NCBI GenBank assembly: GCA_029961005.1
Contig: JASBVW010000023.1
Coordinates: forward strand, 1-10,945
Direction: 5' to 3'
Length of the DNA: 10,945 nt
From: Bacillota bacterium
Lineage (GTDB): Bacteria > Bacillota > UBA5301 > JASBVW01
Under the pieces are notes generated by a model. That model ran no database searches. It was not told where the DNA came from and saw only the letters and a program-made list of their open reading frames with translations. The position numbers were made by a program, and so were the translations under genes. Shown in pieces: positions 1 to 4,971 of this stretch (positions are counted from its first letter, which is position 1; each line of letters begins with the position of its first letter).

Positions 1-162
1 GAGGCCCACGTCCGCACCGCGGTGGAACTGGTGGAGCGCGCCCTGCGCCAGGAGACGGTGCGCATCCGGCCGCTTTTGTGGCCCCTGCGCTTCCTGCGCC
101 GGCTGCCGGCGGGGGAGGGGCGGCGGCCGTTTAGAGCTCCAGGTGCCGGGGCGGGCGTCTAA
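1..162 (+). CDS. 3' end of an unidentified protein-coding gene (partial)
   Basis: Frame 1 is open from the first base to a TAA at 160-162 and gives 53 residues. Codon use fits the other genes here, with almost every third position G or C. The visible part is basic and helical: an EAHVRTAVELVERALRQ stretch, then a tryptophan- and arginine-rich segment (IRPLLWPLRFLRRLP), then a glycine/alanine-rich tail. I do not recognise the family and assign no function. The gene ends about 150 bases before the rnpB -35 box. No clear hairpin plus T-run terminator follows it. Confidence 0.6.
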   Translation, partial: EAHVRTAVELVERALRQETVRIRPLLWPLRFLRRLPAGEGRRPFRAPGAGAGV

Positions 163-167
163 AGGTA

Positions 168-274
168 GTTGCACCGCTCGGCGTGGCCCATCAAATAAAG
201 AAAAGCAAAAGCGGGGATTTGGAAAGGGCGCACGGGCAGGTCGGTGCAACCCTTGCTGCATTTTTGCACAAAGG
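168..274 (+). other. Structured intergenic region with nested inverted repeats upstream of rnpB
   Basis: This gene-free stretch holds three possible helices. An outer 9-bp perfect pair joins GTTGCACCG (168-176) to CGGTGCAAC (242-250). An inner pair joins GTGGCCC (183-189) to GGGCGCAC (226-233) with one bulged G. It encloses an A-rich loop. A separate small hairpin follows at 251-274 (CCTT/AAGG and TGCA/TGCA around four T). No T-run follows the outer helix, so it is not a standard terminator. It could be a processed 3' UTR or an uncharacterised small RNA. The pairing is seen; a function is not. Confidence 0.3.
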
Positions 275-312
275 CGGCTGTCGTCGCGGCGGCCGCTCCG
301 GTCCGGGTGCCC

Positions 313-341
313 TTGCGCCCCGGGGGGAAAGGTGCTATAAT
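313..341 (+). promoter_or_regulatory. Sigma-A-type promoter of rnpB
   Basis: A perfect TATAAT -10 box lies at 336-341. A TTGCGC hexamer at 313-318 sits exactly 17 bp upstream as a weak -35 box (three of six consensus bases). Transcription would begin around 348-350, a few bases before the first helix of RNase P RNA. This is the spacing expected when the mature 5' end is close to the start of transcription. Confidence 0.75.
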
Positions 342-349
342 CGGTGTGC

Positions 350-699
350 GGCAAGGCAACCAGGTCAGGTGATCGCGCGGCCGCTGCGCGGCCGCGAGGA
401 AAGTCCGAGCTCCACAGGGCAGGGTGCCGGGTAACGCCCGGTGGGGGCGACCCCAAGGAAAGTGCCACAGAAAACAGACCGCCCGGCTGCGGCCGGGCAA
501 GGGTGAAAAGGTGCGGTAAGAGCGCACCAGCGGCCAGGCAACTGAGCCGGCTTGGTAAACCCCACCCGGAGCAAGACCAAATAGGAGGGAGACAGAGTGG
601 CCCGCTCTTCCCTCGGGTTGGTCGCTGGAGCGGCCGGGCGACCGGTCGCCTAGATGGATGATCACCCTCGACAGAACTCGGCTTACAGGCCTGGTTGTC
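350..699 (+). ncRNA. rnpB: RNase P RNA (catalytic subunit M1-like, type A architecture)
   Basis: This RNA is the ribozyme that removes 5' leaders from tRNA precursors, working with the small protein RnpA. The conserved elements appear in order. GAGGAAAGTCC is at about 396-406. AGGGTGCCGGGTAACGCCC is at about 421-439, followed by the AGTGCCACAGAAAACAGACC block. GGTAAACCCCACCCGGAGC and AAATAGG follow in the middle. ACAGAACTCGGCTTACAG lies near the 3' end. The terminal helix P1 closes perfectly apart from one G-U: GGCAACCAGG (355-364) pairs with CCTGGTTGTC (690-699). The overall layout matches the type A form found in most bacteria rather than the Bacillus type B form. A long GC-rich hairpin follows P1. 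It consists of two copies of GCGGCCGC, is probably P3, and is an extremely stable arm. The exact 5' end is inferred from the promoter; 348-355 is the possible range. Confidence 0.95.
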
Positions 700-715
700 G
701 TGGCTTTTGGAGGAA

Positions 716-749
716 CGGACGTGCTTTCGGAGCGCGCCCGTTTTTGTTT
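716..749 (+). terminator. Rho-independent terminator of rnpB
   Basis: CGGACGTGC (716-724) pairs with GCGCGCCCG (732-740), with one A-C mismatch and one U-G pair, around a 7-base loop. It is followed by TTTTTGTTT. It lies 17 bases after the P1 helix of RNase P RNA and so ends that transcript. Confidence 0.8.
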
Positions 750-802
750 CTCCCGCAACCGTTCGTCTCCAGCCGGGTCCGCTGACTTGACACCACCGCC
801 TC

Positions 803-831
803 TTGAGTTTCCCCCTTTCACTGCCGAGAAT
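803..831 (+). promoter_or_regulatory. Weak candidate promoter for the membrane-protein gene
   Basis: TTGAGT (803-808) and GAGAAT (826-831) are 17 bp apart, in a segment (about 780-850) clearly richer in A and T than its surroundings. A perfect TTGACA at 787-792 is also present but has no good -10 box at the right distance. A start of transcription between the rnpB terminator and the next gene is needed on logical grounds, but the exact boxes are uncertain. Confidence 0.25.
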
Positions 832-906
832 AATTTTGTAATACATAAGGCCGCGCGGTTAGCACTTTTGGAGAGCAATGATCGAGAAAGGAAGGGAACG
901 CAGGTT

Positions 907-1356
907 ATGGCGGCAGAGAAGATCGATCTGGCACCTGTTCTGGTCGGCCTGGTCCTGGCCCTTTTTCTCGCGGAGTTCTTCTCCCCCCTGGCCGGCGACC
1001 TGGAGAGGTTCTTCCTCCCCCTGGCCTTCGGCGATTATCTCCCGGCAGGGGAGATGGCCGCCCTCTACGTCCAGGCCTTGTACATTCTGGTCGGAGCCTT
1101 GGTGGTGGGGCGGATGGCCCCCGGCCACCCCGTTCTCTCGGGGGTGCTGATGGGGCTCCTCTACGTCCTCCTCTTTAAGTTGATCCCCCCGCTGGCCCTG
1201 GGCTTCCTCTCCCAGCAGTTCCACTGGGGGCTGAGCGTGCGGGAGATCCCCATGCCGCTGCGGGTGGGCTACCTGGTCACCGGTGCGGCGGCCGGCCTCC
1301 TGGGCGGCTTGATCGGGCGCATCCGCCTGTCGGTGCGCATGAAGGAAGCGCTCTGA
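907..1356 (+). CDS. Small integral membrane protein of unknown function (four predicted helices)
   Basis: The product is 149 residues. I do not recognise a family. Hydrophobic segments at about residues 9-26, 52-69, 76-99 and 119-138 predict four membrane helices. The last helix is followed by a basic tail (GRIRLSVRMKEAL), which suggests a cytoplasmic C-terminus. The final segment is glycine/alanine-rich (VTGAAAGLLGGLIG), as in packed helices. I chose the ATG at 907 because AAGGAAGGG at 888-896 lies 10 bases upstream and because the open frame further upstream runs back into rnpB. An alternative ATG at 878 is in another frame and has no plausible product. The gene stands alone between the rnpB terminator and its own strong terminator, so it is probably monocistronic. 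No catalytic motif is visible. Confidence 0.75.
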   Translation: MAAEKIDLAPVLVGLVLALFLAEFFSPLAGDLERFFLPLAFGDYLPAGEMAALYVQALYILVGALVVGRMAPGHPVLSGVLMGLLYVLLFKLIPPLALGFLSQQFHWGLSVREIPMPLRVGYLVTGAAAGLLGGLIGRIRLSVRMKEAL

Positions 1357-1384
1357 CCAGCCCTCTCGTTTAACAAGGGGGACC

Positions 1385-1440
1385 AGCCTTCCCGCGCGGG
1401 GAGTTTCGCCTCTCCGCTCGGGAGGGCTTTTTTACTTTTT
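1385..1440 (+). terminator. Strong Rho-independent terminator after the membrane-protein gene
   Basis: A 19-position stem joins 1385-1403 to 1410-1428 around the loop TTTCGC. It has two G-U pairs and a single mismatch. A run of T with one AC interruption (to 1440) follows. It insulates the downstream alkaline phosphatase promoter from the upstream gene. Confidence 0.9.
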
Positions 1441-1444
1441 ACTG

Positions 1445-1506
1445 CTGTAACAAAACTTTAAGGCAAAGTTTACACCGGTTCATCCAAAGTTGATCTCGCA
1501 TTTACA
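1445..1506 (+). promoter_or_regulatory. Probable PhoP-box array (phosphate-starvation operator) upstream of the alkaline phosphatase
   Basis: Four hexamers lie on the coding strand with starts 10, 11 and 11 bp apart: TTTACA (1469), TTCATC (1479), TTGATC (1490) and TTTACA (1501). Degenerate further copies may extend upstream (TTAAGG at 1458, CTGTAACA at 1445). The family consensus in Bacillus is TT(A/C/T)A(C/T)A, repeated about every 11 bp and placed about 20 to 65 bases upstream of the start of transcription. Here the last repeat ends 9 bp before the -10 box, which matches that placement. The downstream gene is an alkaline phosphatase, a classical PhoP target. There is no good -35 box at 17 bp, as expected for an activator-dependent promoter. 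PhoP binding is inferred, not shown. Confidence 0.6.
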
Positions 1507-1515
1507 GGGGGGCGC

Positions 1516-1521
1516 TATAAT
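1516..1521 (+). promoter_or_regulatory. -10 box of the alkaline phosphatase promoter
   Basis: This is a perfect TATAAT. The hexamer 17 bp upstream (ATCTCG) does not resemble a -35 box. TTGATC at 1490-1495 would be 20 bp away and coincides with one of the PhoP-like repeats. Transcription would start near 1528, leaving a leader of about 30 bases before the TTG start codon. Confidence 0.65.
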
Positions 1522-1557
1522 CAACCTGTCAAGAATGCTGCTGGAGGAGGGATTCTT

Positions 1558-2838
1558 TTGCGGAGCAAGTTCTCTTTTATCCTGGCGCTCTTTCTGGTCC
1601 TCTCGCTGGTGGGACTGGGCGCCGGAGCGCCCGCCGCGGAGGCGGCCAAGCCCGTCAAGAACCTTATTCTCCTCATCGGCGACGGCATGGGCTTCGGCCA
1701 GTTGACGGCGGCCCGCATCGTAAAGGGCGAAAGTCTCTACATGGATGGTTTTCCGGTGGTAGGGACGGCTTCCACCTACCCCAACGATCCGCAGGAGAAG
1801 TGGGTGACTGACTCCGCTGCCGCCGGGACCGCCCTGGCTACGGGAGTCAAGAGCTATAACGCCGCCATCAGCGTGGACGTCAACCGAAAGCCTGTCAAGA
1901 CCATTTTGGAGGCGGCCCAGGAGGCGGGCAAAGCCACCGGCCTGGTGACCACCACCCGCATCACCCACGCCACGCCGGCGGTCTTTGCGGCGCACCATGT
2001 GAACCGGGATGCGGAGCAGGAGATCGCGGTGGACATGCTGAACCACAACGTGGATGTGCTCCTGGGCGGCGGGAAGGGGTATTTCGTCCCCGCCGCGCAG
2101 AAGGGCAAGCGGACCGATGGCCGGGACCTCATTGCCGAAGCCAGGAGCAAGGGCTACACCTTTGTAGAGACCAAGGACGAGCTGAATAAGGTGACGGGGG
2201 GTAAAGTGCTGGGCCTCTTCAAGAGCAGCCATTTGAGCTACGAGCTCGACCGCGATCCCGCTCGGGAGCCCAGCCTCGCGGAGATGACCCGCAAGGCCAT
2301 CGAGCTTTTGAGCCGGGATCCGGACGGGTTCTTCCTCATGGTGGAAGGAGGCCGCATTGACCACGCCTCACACGCCCATGACGCCGCCGCCGCGGTCTAC
2401 GATACTCTGGCTTTTGACGAGGCGGTCGGGGTAGCGCTGGATTTCGCCCTGCGTAATCCTGATACGCTGGTGGTGGTAACGGCGGACCACGAGACGGGCG
2501 GCCTGTCCGTAGGCGGTTACGGGCAGTACAACTTCAAACCCGAGGTGCTCAAGGCCGCCAAAGGCTCCTTTGAAGACGTGATTGCCGCCAAGCTGACTGA
2601 AAGCAACGTCAAAGAAGTCATGGCGCAATACACCGGCGTGACCGACCTGAGCGCCGAAGAGGTCAAGGCCCTCCAGGAGGCTTTGAGGAACAAGGCCAAG
2701 GACCCCTACGGTGCGGCCAACTTCGCGGCGGAGCTGGTAAGCAAAAGAGCCCTGGTCGGCTGGACCTCCAGCGGCCACACCGGCGCTGACGTGCCCGTCT
2801 TCGCCTTCGGCCCCGCAGCGAATAGCGGCGTCACTTGA
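1558..2838 (+). CDS. Secreted PhoA-type alkaline phosphatase, C-terminus altered by frameshift
   Basis: The enzyme hydrolyses phosphate monoesters outside the membrane using two zinc ions and one magnesium ion. Start: TTG at 1558, 7 bases after a strong GGAGGAGG. The first 30 residues are a Sec signal peptide (MRSK, a hydrophobic core, AEAA) without a lipobox cysteine. Catalytic features, in order: metal-binding GDGMG (D42), the nucleophile in TDSAAAGTA (S86), ITHATPA, HVNRD carrying the substrate arginine, VEGGRIDHASHAHD with metal ligands, TADHETGG, and SSGHTGADVP with the last histidine. All ligands expected of the family are present. At 426 residues it is slightly short. The reading frame stops at TGA (2836-2838) just before the usual DNTEI motif, which is found intact in the next frame. 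The active site is complete, so the protein may still work. It is preceded by a probable PhoP box. Confidence 0.92.
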   Translation: MRSKFSFILALFLVLSLVGLGAGAPAAEAAKPVKNLILLIGDGMGFGQLTAARIVKGESLYMDGFPVVGTASTYPNDPQEKWVTDSAAAGTALATGVKSYNAAISVDVNRKPVKTILEAAQEAGKATGLVTTTRITHATPAVFAAHHVNRDAEQEIAVDMLNHNVDVLLGGGKGYFVPAAQKGKRTDGRDLIAEARSKGYTFVETKDELNKVTGGKVLGLFKSSHLSYELDRDPAREPSLAEMTRKAIELLSRDPDGFFLMVEGGRIDHASHAHDAAAAVYDTLAFDEAVGVALDFALRNPDTLVVVTADHETGGLSVGGYGQYNFKPEVLKAAKGSFEDVIAAKLTESNVKEVMAQYTGVTDLSAEEVKALQEALRNKAKDPYGAANFAAELVSKRALVGWTSSGHTGADVPVFAFGPAANSGVT

Positions 2839-2882
2839 CAACACGGAGATCCAAAGAGAAGGTGCTAGCTTTGGGACTCTAA
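2836..2882 (+). pseudogene. Displaced C-terminal codons of the alkaline phosphatase (two +1 shifts)
   Basis: Right after the in-frame GVT, the next frame reads DNTEI (2837-2851), the expected late motif of PhoA-like enzymes. The third frame then reads KEKVLALGL followed by TAA at 2880-2882, a typical end for this family (lysine-rich helix, ALGL, stop). Removing one T from the TT at 2835-2836 and one C from the CC at 2851-2852 restores GVTDNTEIKEKVLALGL with a natural stop. The original gene therefore most likely ended at 2882. Both extra bases lie at doubled nucleotides, so sequencing or assembly error is a real alternative to gene decay. Confidence 0.75.
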
Positions 2883-2907
2883 TTTCCTCACCCCTCCCCA
2901 ATATCCA

Positions 2908-2976
2908 GGCGGTGCCCGACCCGGAAGGCAGAGTGGAAGTCCGGTCGGGCATCGCCGTCTTCTCCCCGGGGAGAAG
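2908..2976 (+). other. Two tandem hairpins in the intergenic region after the phosphatase
   Basis: The first hairpin pairs GGCGGTGCCCGACC (2908-2921) with GGTCGGGCATCGCC (2943-2956): 14 bp with one G-U. Three more base pairs lie inside (2923-2925 with 2940-2942, C2922 bulged), leaving a purine-rich 14-base loop. The second is a perfect 18-bp palindrome, CTTCTCCCC/GGGGAGAAG (2959-2976). Neither is followed by a T-run, so neither is a normal intrinsic terminator. I do not recognise a known riboswitch. They could be a cis-regulatory leader for the small gene at 3035, a transcript-stabilising 3' end for the phosphatase mRNA, or a repeat element. Confidence 0.5.
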
Positions 2977-3034
2977 CTGTGGCGAGGAAGATGAAGGTAA
3001 ATGTGCGGGAAAACGAGCCGAAAGGGGATCATTC

Positions 3035-3283
3035 ATGAGGGAGAGCAAAAGGCAAGAGATAGTCTTGGAGGCTTCTCAGGGGTGTACTAAAAAGCCGGGG
3101 GACCGGGTAGCCAAAGGGGAGAAGTTGGGAGTTCTCCCGGGGCGGGCCGGCACTGCTTGGGCCCCTTTTGCCGGAGTGATTAGACAGATAGGGTTTTCCT
3201 CCGAAGACCACACCTTGAAGGTGTTGCTCGAGGCCGACGTCGGAGAGGGGGAAGCCGGCGGTGGAGCCGGCGAAAGAGGGTAA
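3035..3283 (+). CDS. Small protein resembling a biotinyl/lipoyl-type barrel-sandwich domain
   Basis: The product is 82 residues. The core pattern is PGDRVAKGEKLGVLP (21-35), then WAPFAGVIRQIGF (42-54), then HTLKVLLEAD (59-68). This resembles the half-repeats of barrel-sandwich folds (GD.V.KGE.LG, then AP..G.I..I), as seen in biotin/lipoyl carriers, HlyD-type adaptors and RnfC N-termini. No modifiable lysine motif of the MKM kind is visible, so it is probably not biotinylated. The tail (69-82) is low-complexity glycine and glutamate. The ATG at 3035 was chosen because AAAGGGG (3021-3027) lies 7 bases upstream. The same frame is open further upstream, but that part looks non-coding. The gene stands alone, with hairpins before it and a terminator behind it. 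The fold is inferred from pattern only and the function is unknown. Confidence 0.6.
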   Translation: MRESKRQEIVLEASQGCTKKPGDRVAKGEKLGVLPGRAGTAWAPFAGVIRQIGFSSEDHTLKVLLEADVGEGEAGGGAGERG

Positions 3284-3304
3284 GGCCTCTTCTCTTTTCG
3301 GCTC

Positions 3305-3346
3305 AGAGGGTCGGCGCCTTGGCCGCCCCTCTTTTTTATTTTTTTT
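3305..3346 (+). terminator. Rho-independent terminator before the dcw cluster
   Basis: AGAGGG (3305-3310) pairs with CCCTCT (3327-3332), and CGGC (3312-3315) with GCCG (3322-3325). A T-C mismatch separates the two parts and the loop is GCCTTG. A long T-run, interrupted once by A, follows to 3346. It separates the small gene from the mraZ operon. Confidence 0.85.
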
Positions 3347-3395
3347 GTGGGGAGCAGCAGGAATTTTAAGGGAGGGGTAGAAGTTAACCTGTACC

Positions 3396-3430
3396 AAAGT
3401 GGTGCAAAGTGGGGAAAAGTGGTGAAAGGT
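3396..3430 (+). promoter_or_regulatory. MraZ-binding box array (autoregulatory operator of the dcw operon)
   Basis: AAAGTGG occurs exactly at 3396, 3406 and 3416, a strict 10-bp period. A degenerate fourth copy (AAAGGT) starts at 3425. MraZ is known to bind tandem repeats just upstream of its own gene: TGGG-type boxes in Escherichia coli and AAAGTG-type boxes in mycoplasmas, both about one helical turn apart. The array lies some 60-90 bases upstream of mraZ, where such sites are expected. I could not pick a convincing -35/-10 pair; AT-rich sequence at 3361-3390 is the most likely place for it. Confidence 0.85.
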
Positions 3431-3464
3431 CCGCCTCCGGGTGCCGTCCGGGCAGCGGGCCTTT
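3425..3464 (+). other. Leader hairpin between MraZ boxes and the mraZ ribosome binding site
   Basis: AAAGGTCCGC (3425-3434) pairs with GCGGGCCTTT (3455-3464): 10 bp with one G-U. TGCC/GGCA (3442-3445 with 3451-3454) can pair inside. Only three T follow the GC-rich part, so it is at best a weak attenuator. It could also stabilise the operon mRNA or modulate access to the ribosome binding site at 3475-3480. Confidence 0.4.
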
Positions 3465-3486
3465 CCTGGCCGGCAGGTGATCCCCG

Positions 3487-3918
3487 GTGTTCATGGGCGA
3501 GTACCAGCATACCCTGGACGACAAAGGGCGGGTGGCCATCCCGGCCCGCTTCCGGGAGGAGCTGGGCGAGCGCTGCATCATTACCCGGGGCCTGGACCGC
3601 TGCCTCTTCGTTTATCCGGAGGCGGAGTGGCACCAGCTGGAAGAGAAGGTGAAGAACCTCCCCCTGACCAAGGGAGATGCCCGTTCCTTTACCCGCTTTC
3701 TCTTTTCCGGCGCGAGCGAGTGCGAGCTGGACAAACAAGGGCGGGTGGTTCTGCCGCAGAACCTCCGGGAGTACGCCGGGATCGAGAAAGACGTGGTGAT
3801 CATCGGCGTCAACACCCGCCTGGAGATCTGGGCGCAAAAGGAATGGGAGGCCTACTCGGCCCGGGCGGCGGCCTCTTACGAGGAGATTGCGGAGAAGATC
3901 GTGGACCTGGGCCTTTGA
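3487..3918 (+). CDS. mraZ: Transcriptional regulator MraZ
   Basis: This is a DNA-binding protein of the AbrB-like family that forms rings, sits on the nucleoid and controls the division/cell-wall cluster. It has 143 residues, the family's usual size. Two tandem swapped-hairpin domains are visible, each with the DxxxR signature: DDKGRVAIPARFREEL (11-26) and LDKQGRVVLPQNLREY (81-96). The start is GTG at 3487, giving MFMGEYQHTLD, the canonical N-terminus, with AGGTGA (3475-3480) 6 bases upstream. It is the first gene of the dcw operon, and its probable target boxes lie just upstream. Nothing is missing from the family pattern. Confidence 0.97.
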   Translation: MFMGEYQHTLDDKGRVAIPARFREELGERCIITRGLDRCLFVYPEAEWHQLEEKVKNLPLTKGDARSFTRFLFSGASECELDKQGRVVLPQNLREYAGIEKDVVIIGVNTRLEIWAQKEWEAYSARAAASYEEIAEKIVDLGL

Positions 3919-3997
3919 GCCGGGCCGTCAAATAATAAGGAAAGGGTGCAGGGCAATGACAGCCAGGGTAATGTTGTGGTAGTCAGGAGAGAGCGCA

Positions 3998-4942
3998 ATG
4001 GAGCGGAAGGGCCACCAACCGGTGCTGCGGGATGAAGCGGTTTGGCTCCTCAAGTGCCGGCCGGGCGGGTGGTATCTCGATTGCACGTTCGGAGGGGGCG
4101 GCCATGCGGCGCTGATTCTGGATCTGATCGGGCCGGCAGGCCGCCTTATAGCCCTGGACCGCGATCCGGAGGCCATCAGGCTGGGCAAGGAACTGTTTCG
4201 CGACGCCGTGGCCCAGGGGCGGCTGATCCTGCGCCAGGCCGATTTTCGAGAGTTGCGCCGGGTCTGGGTGGAGCTAGGTCAACCGCCGCTGGAGGGCATC
4301 CTCTTCGATCTGGGGGTTTCGTCTTTCCAGTTGGAGGACCCCGGCCGCGGCTTCAGTTATCAGCAAGAGGGGCCGCTGGACATGAGGATGGACCCGCGGC
4401 AAGGGGTGACCGCGGCTGAGCTGGTCAACACCTTGCCTCCGCGGGAGTTGGCGAAGCTGATCCGCCGGTACGGGGAGGAGAGGTGGGCCGGAAGGATAGC
4501 CCGCTTTATCGCGGAGGCGCGCGCCCGGCGGAGGATTGAGACCACCGGGCAGCTGGTAGAAGTGATCAAAGACGCCATTCCGGCGGCGGCCCGCCGCCGG
4601 GGGCCCCACCCGGCCAAGCGCACCTTTCAGGCCCTGCGCATCGCGGTCAACCAGGAGCTGCAGGCCCTGGGAAGCGGGTTGATCGAGGCCCTGGAGGTGG
4701 CCGCACCCGGCGGGAGGGTGGCGGTGCTCTCCTTCCACTCCCTGGAGGACCGGCTGGTGAAAGAAGTTTTCCGGGCCGCCTCCGCCGGGCAGACCTATCA
4801 AGGGCGGGTGCTGCCGCCAGTGCGGCTGGTGACCGCCCGGCCTTTGGAGCCCCGGCCGGAGGAGGTGGCGGCCAATCCCCGCGCCCGAAGCGCCAGGTTG
4901 CGGGTCGCGGAGCGCAGAAGGAGCACTCAGGTTCCTTCCTGA
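3998..4942 (+). CDS. rsmH: 16S rRNA (cytosine(1402)-N(4))-methyltransferase RsmH
   Basis: The enzyme uses S-adenosylmethionine to methylate N4 of C1402 in the decoding centre of 16S rRNA. It was formerly called MraW. It has 314 residues, the normal length. Visible motifs: HQPVL near the N-terminus, the cofactor site YLDCTFGGGGHA (26-37), ALDRD (52-56), LFDLGVSSFQLEDPGRGFSY (102-121), PHPAKRTFQALRIAVNQEL, and LSFHSLEDRLVK (244-255). The C-terminus has the usual NPRARSARLR before the end. The ATG at 3998 has AGGAGA 7 bases upstream. The 79-base gap after mraZ contains a 9-codon open frame (3956-3982) preceded by AAGGAAAGGG. Confidence 0.97.
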   Translation: MERKGHQPVLRDEAVWLLKCRPGGWYLDCTFGGGGHAALILDLIGPAGRLIALDRDPEAIRLGKELFRDAVAQGRLILRQADFRELRRVWVELGQPPLEGILFDLGVSSFQLEDPGRGFSYQQEGPLDMRMDPRQGVTAAELVNTLPPRELAKLIRRYGEERWAGRIARFIAEARARRRIETTGQLVEVIKDAIPAAARRRGPHPAKRTFQALRIAVNQELQALGSGLIEALEVAAPGGRVAVLSFHSLEDRLVKEVFRAASAGQTYQGRVLPPVRLVTARPLEPRPEEVAANPRARSARLRVAERRRSTQVPS

Positions 4943-4971
4943 TTGTATGGAGAAGAGGGAGCGCGAATAAA

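Noticed and set aside
163..300. Possible tRNA gene between the first gene and rnpB
   Set aside because: No TTCGANNC-type T arm, no D-arm GG pattern and no acceptor stem of the right size. The paired arms seen do not form a cloverleaf.
350..661. Plus-strand open frames across 143-661 as small proteins
   Set aside because: They lie within or across rnpB and its promoter, and their translations are arginine/glycine-rich with no ribosome binding site. The RNA gene explains the sequence conservation.
787..792. Perfect TTGACA as -35 box for the membrane protein gene
   Set aside because: No -10-like hexamer lies 15-19 bp downstream; the sequence there is C-rich and T-rich without TATAAT similarity.
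658..906. Upstream extension of the membrane protein frame to an ATG at 658
   Set aside because: The extension begins inside RNase P RNA and passes through its terminator. The peptide has no protein-like pattern, and the ATG at 907 has a better ribosome binding site.
1480..2364. Minus-strand open frame of 294 codons opposite the alkaline phosphatase
   Set aside because: Shadow of a clear gene on the plus strand; it would also run through the phosphatase promoter, and its product has no recognisable motif.
2836..2838. TGA at the end of the phosphatase read as selenocysteine
   Set aside because: Reading through would give a peptide in the wrong frame that stops again at TAG (2866-2868). The expected DNTEI motif is in the +1 frame, and no SECIS-like stem directly follows.
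2912..3034. Extension of the small barrel-sandwich gene to a GTG at 2912
   Set aside because: This stretch is the two-hairpin region, has no ribosome binding site before 2912, and gives a low-quality, cysteine/arginine/glycine-rich translation. The ATG at 3035 has AAAGGGG upstream.
3396..3430. Short direct repeats as a CRISPR or plasmid iteron array
   Set aside because: The units are only 7 bp at a 10-bp period with 3-bp spacers, and the location right before mraZ is explained by MraZ operator boxes.
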